Source of the DNA: Sphingomonas sp. Leaf32
GTDB lineage: Bacteria; Pseudomonadota; Alphaproteobacteria; Sphingomonadales; Sphingomonadaceae
DNA: 64,000 bases
Assembly (NCBI RefSeq): GCF_001421765.1
Contig: NZ_LMLA01000001.1
Coordinates: forward strand, 62,001-126,000
Reading direction: 5' to 3'
The notes under the pieces were generated by a model. It searched no databases. It worked only from the letters and a program-made list of their open reading frames with translations, and was not told the DNA's origin. This document shows positions 35,019 to 43,658 of this stretch, in pieces. A program made the position numbers and the translations under genes. How positions within the stretch are numbered: position 1 is the first letter of the stretch; the number at the start of each line of letters is the position of its first letter.

Positions 35019-35033
35019 TGCGAGTCAATCGCA
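35019..35033. promoter_or_regulatory. 7-1-7 palindrome, candidate Fur box
   Basis: TGCGAGTCAATCGCA is a 15-bp near-perfect 7-1-7 inverted repeat (one mismatched pair), the arrangement of Fur boxes (TGxxAATNATTxxCA). It lies between the divergent receptor (start 34971) and the membrane protein gene. Its position argues that the latter starts at 35051 rather than at 35012 or 35018, which would place the operator inside or across the coding start. Confidence 0.6.
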
Positions 35034-35050
35034 TTAAATGGGGTCCTCGA

Positions 35051-35602
35051 ATGCAGATGATGCTTGCCGTTGGCGGGGTTGGATCGACGATCGGTGCCAT
35101 CGTGGCGCTATGGCGCGGGTCGGCAATGTCACGGCGTGGCGACGCCGTCCGCCTGCTGGCGGGGCTGCTCGTCATCCTATCGGCGTCCTGCTGGATCTCC
35201 GGTTTCGGTGCCGAGATCGGTATCCCGCTCCTGCTCGAGACATGGGCGCTGGTCGGGTTTGCGTTCATCATAACCCGACTGGAGCGAAGGCCGGACCGGC
35301 CGAGGCGCGACCGTGCACTCGTCGGCGGTACCGTTCGTCGCCATGTCTCGCGCGGCGTTGCGCAGGTCGCCATCGCCGGACCGCTCGGGTTCGCCGCAGC
35401 GATCGGCGTCGCCGCTGCGATAGCGACCCGTGCCCCGTTGGCCGAACAGACCCGGCTGATCGGCGCCGGATTATTGGTTCCGAGCCTGTGGGCGATGTTC
35501 GTCGGCTGGACGCTCGCGACGCGGCGCCTGCTGGTACCGGCAGCAAGCATGGCGTCGCTGGCCTGCGCCGGCTTCGGCCTTGCCTTGCTGGGCCAGGGAT
35601 AA
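35051..35602 (+). CDS. Small membrane protein of an iron-uptake cluster
   Basis: A 183-residue protein with about five predicted membrane helices (MLAVGGVGSTIGAIVALW, LLAGLLVILSASCWIS, IPLLLETWALVGFAFII, VAQVAIAGPLGFAAAIGVAAAI, LLVPSLWAMFVGWTLA). The C-terminal half resembles the small DUF3649-type proteins that accompany PiuB/FoxB PepSY proteins; I am not certain of the family. It ends two bases before the PepSY gene, so the two form an operon. It probably helps reduce or transport iron at the inner membrane. Start chosen at ATG 35051 because of the Fur-like site just upstream. Confidence 0.65.
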   Translation: MQMMLAVGGVGSTIGAIVALWRGSAMSRRGDAVRLLAGLLVILSASCWISGFGAEIGIPLLLETWALVGFAFIITRLERRPDRPRRDRALVGGTVRRHVSRGVAQVAIAGPLGFAAAIGVAAAIATRAPLAEQTRLIGAGLLVPSLWAMFVGWTLATRRLLVPAASMASLACAGFGLALLGQG

Positions 35603-35604
35603 GG

Positions 35605-37056
35605 ATGATGCGCGCACCATCGAACGATTTTACCCGCCGGATGCTGAGCGGCCATGGCTGGCTCGGCCTGATCTTCGGCGCCGTCCTGTACGTCATATGC
35701 CTGTCGGGAACGCTGATCGTGCTCGTCGACCAGGTCGGGCGATGGGAACGCCCGAATGCACCGGTCGTCCACGGAATGCCGATACCCGTATTGGCAACCG
35801 CGATCGACCGCGCCTTCGCTCGCGCACGGACCGAAGATCTCGATCATGACCTGATCGTCCGGATGCCGAGCGACGAATATCCTCGCATGAGCATTTTCGC
35901 GATCGGCGATCGTCGCAGCGTGGAATGGTCGGTCGATGCTGCCGGGCGCGTCGGCGACCCCATCGATCTGCCGTTCGTGAAGTTCGTACAGAGCCTCCAC
36001 TTCGACCTGACCGCGCCCGGGCCGATCGGTCGTTATCTGGTCGGCATCTTCGGGACGCTGCTGCTCGCAAGCCTGGGAACCGGCATTCTGGCGCATCGTC
36101 GCATCTTCAAGGATGCCTTTCGTCTACGATGGGGCGGTTCGCAAAGGCGCAGCAACGCCGACCTGCACAACCGCATCGGCGTATGGGCGCTACCCTTCCA
36201 CCTCGTCGTATCGCTGACCGGATCGCTGCTCGGCCTGTCCGGCCTCATCATCATGATCGTCGCGTTGATCGCCTATCGTGGGGACCAGCAAAAGGCGATC
36301 GCGTCGCTGTTGGGGCCGCAACCGACGGCCGATGCGCGACCGGCCCCCCTGCCCGACGTGGCGGCGATGATCGCACGCGTACGGCAGGACCTTCCCGGTG
36401 CAAGCGTGACGCAGGTCTTCTTCCACGAAGCCGGAAAAGCAGGGCAGATCGCCCAGATCGCCGTCGCGGCCCCCGGCCACCTTGCCCGCAACGAGACGTT
36501 TACGTTCGCCAGCGACGGACGGCTGCTTGCGAAAGCCGGGTTCACCGACGGCTCGCTGGGGATGCGCGTGTACGGGATGATAACGCCGCTCCACTACGGC
36601 ACCTATGGCGGGTTTACCCTGAAGCTCATCTATGTGCTGCTTGGAACCGGGCTGACGCTGATCGTCGCGACCGGCGGAACGATCTGGCTGGCACGCAGGC
36701 GGGAACAGGGACGTCCGGCAACACGATTGGAGCGAGCATGGCCGGCCATCCTGTGGGGTCAACCCATGGCGATCCTGATGGCGGCGCTGGCAAGCCTTGC
36801 CGGCATTGCCGCCATGCCCGTTTTCTGGGGTACGACGATCGTCATGCTGGCGGTCTCACAGATTGTCAGACGGCCTGACGCAGTGCGTTTGACAGGTCGC
36901 GCCGCTACGATCCTGCTCTTCATTCTGGTCGCGTCGGTTCACATAATGGCGACACGGCCGCTTGATCCGATCGCCTGGATTATCGACCTGATATTGATAA
37001 CCATCGCAGCATTTTTACTGCACAGGTGGCGAATAGACGGCAAAACCGCCGAATGA
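35605..37056 (+). CDS. PepSY-TM inner-membrane protein (PiuB/FoxB-like)
   Basis: A 483-residue PepSY-associated TM protein. It has an N-terminal helix (LGLIFGAVLYVICLSGTLIVLV), a first periplasmic domain, a helix pair near residues 145-220 (LVGIFGTLLLASLGTGIL; DLHNRIGVWALPFHLVVSLTGSLLG), a PepSY-like domain (VAAMIARVRQDLPGASVTQV), and C-terminal helices. Members act with siderophore receptors, probably reducing ferric siderophores via haem bound by His residues of the helices. The start at 35605 follows AAGGATG closely. It is two bases after the upstream membrane gene and near two TBDRs. Confidence 0.88.
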   Translation: MMRAPSNDFTRRMLSGHGWLGLIFGAVLYVICLSGTLIVLVDQVGRWERPNAPVVHGMPIPVLATAIDRAFARARTEDLDHDLIVRMPSDEYPRMSIFAIGDRRSVEWSVDAAGRVGDPIDLPFVKFVQSLHFDLTAPGPIGRYLVGIFGTLLLASLGTGILAHRRIFKDAFRLRWGGSQRRSNADLHNRIGVWALPFHLVVSLTGSLLGLSGLIIMIVALIAYRGDQQKAIASLLGPQPTADARPAPLPDVAAMIARVRQDLPGASVTQVFFHEAGKAGQIAQIAVAAPGHLARNETFTFASDGRLLAKAGFTDGSLGMRVYGMITPLHYGTYGGFTLKLIYVLLGTGLTLIVATGGTIWLARRREQGRPATRLERAWPAILWGQPMAILMAALASLAGIAAMPVFWGTTIVMLAVSQIVRRPDAVRLTGRAATILLFILVASVHIMATRPLDPIAWIIDLILITIAAFLLHRWRIDGKTAE

Positions 37057-37342
37057 AGGTGCATTTCATCTGATTACGGACGCTCGATAGCGAGCCAATA
37101 TTTCTAAATCTGCGCTCCCTCATTAGCTATTCTCGGGATCTATGATCCGCAATATAATTCCTCCTGCTTTAAGATTGGGTAGGTGCATCGCCCTGTCCAC
37201 AAAATGATCCACCGAATTGCTCGATCACACGCAAGTCGTTCGACCGATACGTAAGTGTTGCCCGCAACAGCATAGCCTACGTATTTCGTTTGACCCGGAT
37301 GGCCGAGCCGGTAGGCATTCCCGCCTGTCGAAGGGAAAACAG
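37057..37342. other. AT-richer gene-free junction
   Basis: No gene is supported in this 286-bp stretch. Composition is clearly lower in GC than the flanks (for example CCAATATTTCTAAATCTG and CCGCAATATAATTCC), and it lies between the iron cluster and the carbohydrate-type locus. It probably holds the LacI-gene promoter and may be the right edge of the iron island. No repeat of the tRNA-Ser 3' end is visible here. Confidence 0.5.
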
Positions 37343-38350
37343 GTGCGCCCAAAGATCGATGACGTCGCGCGACTGGCGCAGGTGTCCATCAAGACCGTGT
37401 CGCGCGTTCTGAACAACGAACTGCGGGTGGCCGAGGACACTCGCGCACGGGTACATGCCGCCGTGGCAACGCTGAACTATCGTCCCAGCTTCGCCGCACG
37501 CTCGCTTGCCGGCCATCGCAGTTTCCAGATCGCGCTCGCCTGCGACAACCCCAGCCCATATTATGTCTACGAGATGCAGTCCGGCGTGCGCGACCGCTGC
37601 GTGGCGGAGGGGGTGCGCATGATCGCCCAGCCCTATGACCATGATTCCGATCAGCTGGCCGAAGATATCGAGAGCCTGGTTGCGACGTCGGGCGTCGACG
37701 GACTGATCTTGACGCCACCCGCCACCGACTATGCACAGGTGCTGGACCTGATCGCCCGCCACGACATCCGCTTCGTGCTGGTATCGCCGGGCAGCGCGCA
37801 GGACCTGACCGCATCGGTCTTCATCGACAATGCCGGCGCGGCGGCGGCGATGATGCGGCATCTGCTGGCGCTGGGACATCGGCGGATCGGCTTCATCTGC
37901 GGCCATGGCAGCTATGCTACGAGCGACCAGCGCCTCGCCGGCTATCGCAGCGCGCTGGACGATGCCGGTATCGCATTCGATCCCGCGCTGGTGCGGCCGG
38001 GCAACTACGACTTCGCGGCCGGCGTGGATGCGGGAGAGGCGCTGCTGGCCTTGGCGGCGCCGCCCACCGCGATCTTCGCGGCGAACGACGAGATGGCCGC
38101 CGGTATGCTGAGCGTCGCCCATCACCGGGGACTGTCGGTACCCAATGACCTCTCGATCGCCGGCTTCGGCGACGATGCGGTCGCCCGCTTCGTCTGGCCG
38201 CCGCTCACCACCATCCGGCAGCCGGTCCGCCGGATGGGCTATGAAGCCGCCGACCTGCTGCTCGCGCCTGACTTTCGCGCGGAACGCCGGGAGATTCCAT
38301 TCGAACTGATCCGTCGCCAGTCTACCGGGCCGGCGCGATCCGGGGGATGA
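37343..38350 (+). CDS. LacI-family transcriptional regulator
   Basis: A 335-residue LacI/GalR repressor. The DNA-binding head is KIDDVARLAQVSIKTVSRVL, the hinge YRPSFAARSLAG, and the rest is a periplasmic-binding-like sugar domain (VDGLILTPPATD, GHRRIGFICG, DQRLAGYRSAL, IFAANDEMAAGM, LTTIRQPVRRMG). I place the start at GTG 37343, preceded by AAGGGA; it gives the usual N-terminus, whereas the frame upstream has no homology. It converges on the MFS gene and their ends overlap by 29 bp. It likely represses the neighbouring transport and oxidoreductase genes. Confidence 0.92.
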   Translation: MRPKIDDVARLAQVSIKTVSRVLNNELRVAEDTRARVHAAVATLNYRPSFAARSLAGHRSFQIALACDNPSPYYVYEMQSGVRDRCVAEGVRMIAQPYDHDSDQLAEDIESLVATSGVDGLILTPPATDYAQVLDLIARHDIRFVLVSPGSAQDLTASVFIDNAGAAAAMMRHLLALGHRRIGFICGHGSYATSDQRLAGYRSALDDAGIAFDPALVRPGNYDFAAGVDAGEALLALAAPPTAIFAANDEMAAGMLSVAHHRGLSVPNDLSIAGFGDDAVARFVWPPLTTIRQPVRRMGYEAADLLLAPDFRAERREIPFELIRRQSTGPARSGG

Positions 38351-39527
38351 GCAGCTGGATGACGCCCAGCGCCGCCAGATAGCTGAACGCGCAGATCAGC
38401 AGCATCGGCGTATAGCCCCAGCCATGCCCCAGCGACCATGCCGACAGCTGGATCATGAAGATCGACCCCATGTTGCCGCAAAAGGCAGCGATGCCGATCG
38501 TCGACCCGACCGAACGCGCCGGCATGACATCGGTGGTCAGGGCGAAGACGTTGGTCGAGAATCCCTGATGCGCGAACAATCCCAATCCCAAAATCAGCGA
38601 CGCGGTCCACGGACTTTGCAGCGACAGCACGACCGGCACCGGCAGGATCAGCAGCGCATACAGCAGCAGCGTCGACTTGCGCGCCCGATCCACGCTCCAT
38701 CCGCGCGCGATCAACCGCGTCGGCAGCCATCCGCCGCTCAGCGCACCACAGGCGGCAAGGACATAGACGATGGCGACCGGCAGTCCCACTTGCCCCTGCG
38801 CCAGCCCGAACAGACGATGGAACAGGTCGGGCAGCCATGAGAGCATGAAGAACCAGACCTGATCCGACAGAACCTTGGCGATGGCGATCGCCAGCGTCCG
38901 CCGGTCGCGGAACAGCGCGCCCCAGCGGATCGGTGCCGAACCCTCCGTATCCGGCAGCGGCGGCGGCAATCGCACCCGGAACCACGCGACGACCCAGACC
39001 AGCCCCAGCCCGCCGGCGACGAGGAACGCCGCCCGCCATCCGAACGCGGCGGCAAGCGCAGGGATCGCCAGCGGGGTCAGGATCGCGCCGATATTCGGCG
39101 CGGTGTTGCCGATGCCGAGCGCGATCGATCGGTCCTTCTGCTTGAAATAGGTCGCGGCCGATTTGACCGCGCCCGGCGTCCCGATCGATTCCGCCGCGCC
39201 CAGCACGACCCGCGCACCGACGAACCCGGCCACGGTGGTCGCGAACGCATGTGCCATCCCCGCCACGCTCCACACCGCGACCCCGAGCGCGAAGCCGATG
39301 CGCAAGCCGACCCGGTCGATGAACCAGCCCGTGCCTAGGAACGCGATCGCCGCCGCGAACTGGAACGCGGAAACCATGTTCCCGTAATCCTGGTCCGACC
39401 AAGTGAACTCGACCTCCAGCGTGGGTTTCAGCAGCGCGAGAATCTGGCGGTCGACGTAATTCAGCATGATCGCGCAGAATACGAGGGTGACGACGACCCA
39501 GCGTCGGTTGCCGGCGGGTGCGGTCAT
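38322..39527 (-). CDS. MFS transporter, ACS/hexuronate-type
   Basis: A 401-residue 12-helix MFS permease of the anion:cation symporter group. Early signature: ALMLNYVDRQILALL-like IMLNYVDRQILALLKP, then GTGWFIDRVGLRIGF, VVLGAAESIGTPGAVKSAATYF and FKQKDRSIALGIGNTAPNIGA, as in ExuT-like transporters of hexuronates and sugar acids. Start at ATG 39527, 14 bp after the TBDR stop. With the LacI regulator and a Gfo/Idh/MocA dehydrogenase nearby, a sugar acid or polyol is the likely substrate. Confidence 0.9.
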   Translation of the reverse strand: MTAPAGNRRWVVVTLVFCAIMLNYVDRQILALLKPTLEVEFTWSDQDYGNMVSAFQFAAAIAFLGTGWFIDRVGLRIGFALGVAVWSVAGMAHAFATTVAGFVGARVVLGAAESIGTPGAVKSAATYFKQKDRSIALGIGNTAPNIGAILTPLAIPALAAAFGWRAAFLVAGGLGLVWVVAWFRVRLPPPLPDTEGSAPIRWGALFRDRRTLAIAIAKVLSDQVWFFMLSWLPDLFHRLFGLAQGQVGLPVAIVYVLAACGALSGGWLPTRLIARGWSVDRARKSTLLLYALLILPVPVVLSLQSPWTASLILGLGLFAHQGFSTNVFALTTDVMPARSVGSTIGIAAFCGNMGSIFMIQLSAWSLGHGWGYTPMLLICAFSYLAALGVIQLLIPRIAPAR

Positions 39528-39541
39528 GCGGCGGCCTCCGT

Positions 39542-41833
39542 TCAAAAGTTCAACCGCGCCGTGATGCCGGCATAACGATCCGCCTCGCGCGGGATGATGT
39601 AGCGATAGGCACCGCCCGGACCACTGCTCACGATCGACGCGGGGAAGCTGGTGTCGAGCAGGTTCTTGACGATCGCGATGATACGGAACCGGTCACGGGG
39701 ATCGATGATCGCGACCGACAGGTTGACGAGGGTGTAGGCCGGGATTTCGGTCAGCGCCCGGATCGTCGCATTGGCATCGAACTGGCCGGCCTGTTTCGAC
39801 TGGGTCGACACCTGCGTGCCGAAGCCGATATCGAGCACGCCACCGGTCCGCAGGCGATAATCGGCCGCAAGCGACCCCTTCCATGGAATCGCCGCGCCCA
39901 GCCGGGTGCCGTTGGGCACGACGCCGGTGACGACCCCGTTGGTCGGCAGCTTGAACTGATCGACCTTGGCATCGGTATAGGCGACGCCGCCCGAGATCGA
40001 CAGGTCGCGTACCGGCTGCGCCACGAAATCGAGCTGCGCGCCCCTCGTCGACACTTCGCCCGCGTTGGTGAAGCGGGTGACGAGCACACCGGCGACCAGA
40101 TCGGGCTTGTTCGCCTGATAATTGCGATATTTGGCGTACCATGCGGCGAGGTTCAGGACGAGCTTGCCGTCGAACAGCGTATTCTTCAGGCCCGCCTCGA
40201 AACTGTCCGCCGTTTCCGGCTCGATGACGTTGGTCGCAGGCGCGGTCAGGTTGAAGAAGACGTTGTACGCCGGCCCCTTATATCCGCGCGCATAGGTGCC
40301 GTAGACCATCGAATTGCGCGAGAGGTCGTATTGCAGGCCGGCCCTGCCCGACAGGTTGCGGCCCCGCGTATCGGCGGCGAACGGACCGAAGCTCGGGTTG
40401 ATCCCCGGACCGGCCAGCACGGTCACGCGCTGGTGGAACACGTCCAGTTCGTCGACCGTGTAGCGCAGCCCGGCAATCGCCCGGAACCGCAGCGTGAAGT
40501 TCAGCGTCGCCTGGCCGAACGCCGCATAATTGACGAAGGTCGAACCAAAATCGGCGGTGCCGCTGGGCGTGGTCACGGTCACGCCGGGCGTGGTGCAGGG
40601 AACCAGCAAGCCGGCGGCCGGGGCTGGCGTCACCGTGCAGACGATATCGTTGCGGGTGAAGATGCGGTGTGAATAGGCACGCGAATAGAAGCCGCCGACG
40701 ACATATTCGAGGAACTCCCCGGTCGGCGACGCGACGCGAACCTCCTGGCTGAAGGTATCGCCCGTCTGCGGCCCGACGTCGTGCAACTGGCCCAGCCCGA
40801 CATAGGCGGCGGGCAGCCAGTCGCCGTCGCGGACCTCCTCGTTCCGCCACGACCGATACGCGGTGATCGCCGTCAGCACATGGCGCCCGATGCTCCAGTC
40901 GGCCTGTAACGAGAGACCCCAGCCTTCTTCGCTGGTGGCGGTGACGAGGTTCTGGTTGACCGTGCGCGAACGGTTGCCGTTAATGTCGGGCAACAGCGCC
41001 GCCGACAGGCCCGACGTCGGCTGCGTGCCGATCACTTCCGCACAGCAATCGTCGTCGCTGCGGCGATAATCACCGATCGCGGTCAGCGTCAGGTCCGGCG
41101 TCACATCGGCGACAACGATGCCGCGCACGCCCCAATGCTCATATCCGTTCACCCGCCGGCCGCCGCGCGCGAGGTTCCGAATATTGCCGTCCCAGCTACC
41201 ATAGAAGCCCGTGATCCGGCTGCGGACCGCTTCACCGATCGGCAGGTCGAGCGCGGCGCGGGCGCGCCATTCGTCGCCGCCGGTGAAATAACTGGCCTCG
41301 GCAAAGCCACCCGGCGTCTTGCCCGGTCGGCGGGTCACGATGTTGATGACCCCCGCCGACGCATTCTTGCCGAACAGCGTGCCTTGCGGTCCGGGCAGCA
41401 CTTCGATCCGGTCGATGTCGATCAGGTCGCTGAACGCTTCGCCCGCCCGGCTGTAGACGACGCCGTCGACCACCGTCGAAATCGACGGCTCGCCCGCGAT
41501 CGAAAAGGTCGACGTGCCCACCCCGCGGAGGAACAGCGACTGGTTGAGCGTGGTGCCGGATTTACGAAAGTTCATCACCGGCACGAGATACTGGGCATTC
41601 TCCAGATTGACCCCGGCCTGCGCCGCCAGCACTTCGCCGCTGACCACCGACACCGCGATCGGCACGTCCTGCAACCGCTGTTCGCGCTTCTGCGCGGTCA
41701 CGACGATATCGCCCGGCGCGGCTTCCCCGGCCGGTGCTTCCGGCCCGCGTGCCGATGGCTGCTCCTGCTGCGCCATGGCCGGTGTGGCAAGCACCGCCAG
41801 CGCCGTTCCCAGCAATAGCCGTCGTACCGTCAT
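39542..41833 (-). CDS. TonB-dependent receptor of the LacI/MFS/oxidoreductase locus
   Basis: A 763-residue receptor. Signal peptide MTVRRLLLGTALAVLATPAMAQ, TonB box DIVVTAQKREQRLQDVP, plug segments LRGVGTSTFSIAGEPSIS, VVDGVVYSR and IEVLPGPQGTLFGKNASAGVINIV, and a barrel ending YAGITARLNF. This is the large VTAQKRE-type subfamily common in sphingomonads and often linked to sugars and aromatics. It follows the Gfo/Idh gene (98-bp gap) and precedes the MFS gene, so all three probably form one minus-strand unit: outer-membrane uptake, inner-membrane import, oxidation. Confidence 0.94.
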   Translation of the reverse strand: MTVRRLLLGTALAVLATPAMAQQEQPSARGPEAPAGEAAPGDIVVTAQKREQRLQDVPIAVSVVSGEVLAAQAGVNLENAQYLVPVMNFRKSGTTLNQSLFLRGVGTSTFSIAGEPSISTVVDGVVYSRAGEAFSDLIDIDRIEVLPGPQGTLFGKNASAGVINIVTRRPGKTPGGFAEASYFTGGDEWRARAALDLPIGEAVRSRITGFYGSWDGNIRNLARGGRRVNGYEHWGVRGIVVADVTPDLTLTAIGDYRRSDDDCCAEVIGTQPTSGLSAALLPDINGNRSRTVNQNLVTATSEEGWGLSLQADWSIGRHVLTAITAYRSWRNEEVRDGDWLPAAYVGLGQLHDVGPQTGDTFSQEVRVASPTGEFLEYVVGGFYSRAYSHRIFTRNDIVCTVTPAPAAGLLVPCTTPGVTVTTPSGTADFGSTFVNYAAFGQATLNFTLRFRAIAGLRYTVDELDVFHQRVTVLAGPGINPSFGPFAADTRGRNLSGRAGLQYDLSRNSMVYGTYARGYKGPAYNVFFNLTAPATNVIEPETADSFEAGLKNTLFDGKLVLNLAAWYAKYRNYQANKPDLVAGVLVTRFTNAGEVSTRGAQLDFVAQPVRDLSISGGVAYTDAKVDQFKLPTNGVVTGVVPNGTRLGAAIPWKGSLAADYRLRTGGVLDIGFGTQVSTQSKQAGQFDANATIRALTEIPAYTLVNLSVAIIDPRDRFRIIAIVKNLLDTSFPASIVSSGPGGAYRYIIPREADRYAGITARLNF

Positions 41834-41848
41834 GCCCGATTCCCTTCC

Positions 41849-41868
41849 CTATCTCCCACTTGATAGGT
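41849..41868. promoter_or_regulatory. Small inverted repeat upstream of the TBDR
   Basis: CCTATC and GATAGG are separated by eight bases (41849-41868), 16 bp upstream of the receptor start. It could be an operator for the nearby LacI-family protein or part of an RNA hairpin. It lacks the central CG usual for LacI operators, so the assignment is weak. Confidence 0.3.
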
Positions 41869-41931
41869 AGGTTATCCTTATGTCTCGCGCTGTCACCCGG
41901 CAGATCGTCTTTCGGCAGGCAAAGCTGCGCT

Positions 41932-43020
41932 TCACTCGAACCCCAGCTCCGCCAGTTCCACCACCCGCTTCTCGCGCGCGCTGATCTCCGCCGCGGTCCC
42001 GATCGCGACCGCCATCAATCCGTCGTGCGCGGTTACTTCGACCGGCCCCTCGCCGCGCACCGCAGCAATGAATTTCTGATGCTGGTAGAATGTCGACCCG
42101 TGGTGGCTGCCCGCCGCCAGTGCGGCCGGATCGACGGGCACGACCCGCCGCTCGATCCGCTTGGGGGCGCCAAAGCCGGTGCGCGGGCTGAATGTCAGCA
42201 CGCTGTCGGGAATGGTGACGTCGATCCGCGCGGCATCCCCGACTGCGGTGATTTCCTCCTGATTCGCCGCACCCTCGGCGAACATCGACAGGTCGAGCAT
42301 CGCGCGCACCCCGTTCGCGAAATCGACGATGGTATAGCTGTTGTCGATGATATCGGGCCGCGCACCGCCATAACGTTCGTCCAGATGGTTCACGTCCATG
42401 CCCCCGGAGCAATAGACGCGCACCGCTTCCGCCCCGACGATCAGGTGCATCAGATCGAAGAAATGGCAGCATTTTTCCACCATCGTGCCCCCGGTGTTGC
42501 GGCTGAACCGGTTCCAGTCGCCGACCTTGTCGAGGAAGGGAAAGCGATGTTCGCGGATGGACAGCATCTGCAACCGCCCGATGCGCCCGGCATGGACCTG
42601 CGCGATGAGTTCGCTGGCGGGCGGCATGTAGCGATATTCCATCGCGGTCCAGAACGGGCGGGACGATCGCGCCGCCCGCTCGACGATCCAGCGTGCATCC
42701 GCGATCGTCGTGGCCAGCGGCTTTTCGCACAGGATCGCCACGTCCGCGTCGAACAGCGGCTCCAGCACGGCACGATGGGTATGGTTCGGACTGGCGACGA
42801 TCACCGCATCCACCAGCCCACTGCGCGCAAGGGCGGCTCCGTCGGCAAATGCCCGGACGTCGGCGGCCCGTTCCCCCAACGCTTCCCGCGCCCATCCCAG
42901 CGATGTCGCGACCGGATCGGCGATCGCCGTCACCACCGCGCCGGGAGTAATCTCCAGGTTTCGAAGATGCTCGACCCCCATCATGCCGGTGCCGATCAAT
43001 CCGTAACGTACTTGCTTCAT
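41932..43020 (-). CDS. Gfo/Idh/MocA-family oxidoreductase
   Basis: A 362-residue NAD(P)-dependent sugar/polyol dehydrogenase. The N-terminal Rossmann fold shows YGLIGTGMMGVEHLRNL, and the family motif EKPLATT follows at about residue 99. The C-terminal domain has EYRYMPPASELIAQVHAGRIGRL and GGTMVEKCCHFFDLMHLIVG with the expected catalytic-region His. Family substrates include inositol, glucose and other sugars. It is the first gene of the probable minus-strand operon with the TBDR and the MFS permease. The substrate is not fixed by sequence. Confidence 0.92.
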   Translation of the reverse strand: MKQVRYGLIGTGMMGVEHLRNLEITPGAVVTAIADPVATSLGWAREALGERAADVRAFADGAALARSGLVDAVIVASPNHTHRAVLEPLFDADVAILCEKPLATTIADARWIVERAARSSRPFWTAMEYRYMPPASELIAQVHAGRIGRLQMLSIREHRFPFLDKVGDWNRFSRNTGGTMVEKCCHFFDLMHLIVGAEAVRVYCSGGMDVNHLDERYGGARPDIIDNSYTIVDFANGVRAMLDLSMFAEGAANQEEITAVGDAARIDVTIPDSVLTFSPRTGFGAPKRIERRVVPVDPAALAAGSHHGSTFYQHQKFIAAVRGEGPVEVTAHDGLMAVAIGTAAEISAREKRVVELAELGFE

Positions 43021-43040
43021 GGCGTGGGCCGGTCCTATTC

Positions 43041-43472
43041 ATGACAGCGATGTCGCAGCTCATCGTTACACCCGAACCTGTTCCGCTCGGCAAGGGCGGT
43101 ATCCTAGAGCGGTTTCCGATCAGATTGGATCACCGGCACGGAGGCGATTTCGGTTTGGGGCGAGGCGAGAGGAGGCCGCGATGCAACTGCATCGTGGCCG
43201 ACGAGCAACGCTGCCCCGAGCCGAAAGCGGCCCGTCGCGTCAGCGGTCGCCCGCAGGGCGATGACGGTGGTTCAATCTGGTCGGAAACCGCTCTAGTGTC
43301 CGCCATCGCGTGGGGCATGTGGCGTTTTGCCGGTGCAACGCCGCGCAACGCACAGGCATTGGTGGAAACCGCGCTCGATGCCGGAATCACGTTGTTCGAC
43401 ACCGCCGATGGTTTCGATGGCAATGGCGGCTTCGGCGATGCCTGCCGTGTCCCATGGACGCGTGCACGGTGA
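43041..43472 (+). pseudogene. Aldo/keto reductase, interrupted and truncated
   Basis: The frame begins VTPEPVPLGKGGI, is interrupted by a 185-bp inverted-repeat element, and resumes as VSAIAWGMWRFAGATPRNAQ, ALVETALDAGITLFDTADGF and NGGFGDA, which is the N-terminal part of an aldo/keto reductase. It then ends in unrelated sequence (CRVPWTRAR, stop); about two thirds of the enzyme are missing. Removing the element plus one copy of its CTAG duplication (189 bp) restores a continuous, family-like GGILVSAIAWGMW. The 43473-43658 stretch has no recognisable continuation. It is divergent from the Gfo/Idh gene and was probably part of that sugar locus. Confidence 0.8.
43104..43296. mobile_element. MITE-like element (185 bp) with 29-bp inverted ends and CTAG target duplication
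   Basis: The element (43108-43292) is flanked by CTAG at 43104-43107 and 43293-43296. Its ends, beginning AGCGGTTTCCGATCAGATTG on the left, are inverted complements over ~27-29 bases with three mismatches. It encodes no transposase. CTAG fits the YTAR duplication made by IS5-group transposases, so it may be mobilised by such an element; that parentage is inferred. It sits in frame within an aldo/keto reductase gene. Confidence 0.85.
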
Positions 43473-43658
43473 AACGCGGTGCTGGTCGCGGCACGCGACG
43501 CGCCGTTGCCGTGAAACGCATCGGGTGCGCGGCACGGGACTGGACGAACCCCTTACCCGCCACACAGGTCGCGCCATCGTCTGGCCGAACCGCGTGACGA
43601 TGGATCGGCTCGCGGCGACCGGCAATTCCCATATCCTAACGGCAAAGGAACACCGCAA

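Noticed and set aside
37217..37342. Longer N-terminus for the LacI-family protein
   Set aside because: The upstream in-frame residues have no homology and the GTG at 37343 has a good ribosome site directly before the DNA-binding head.
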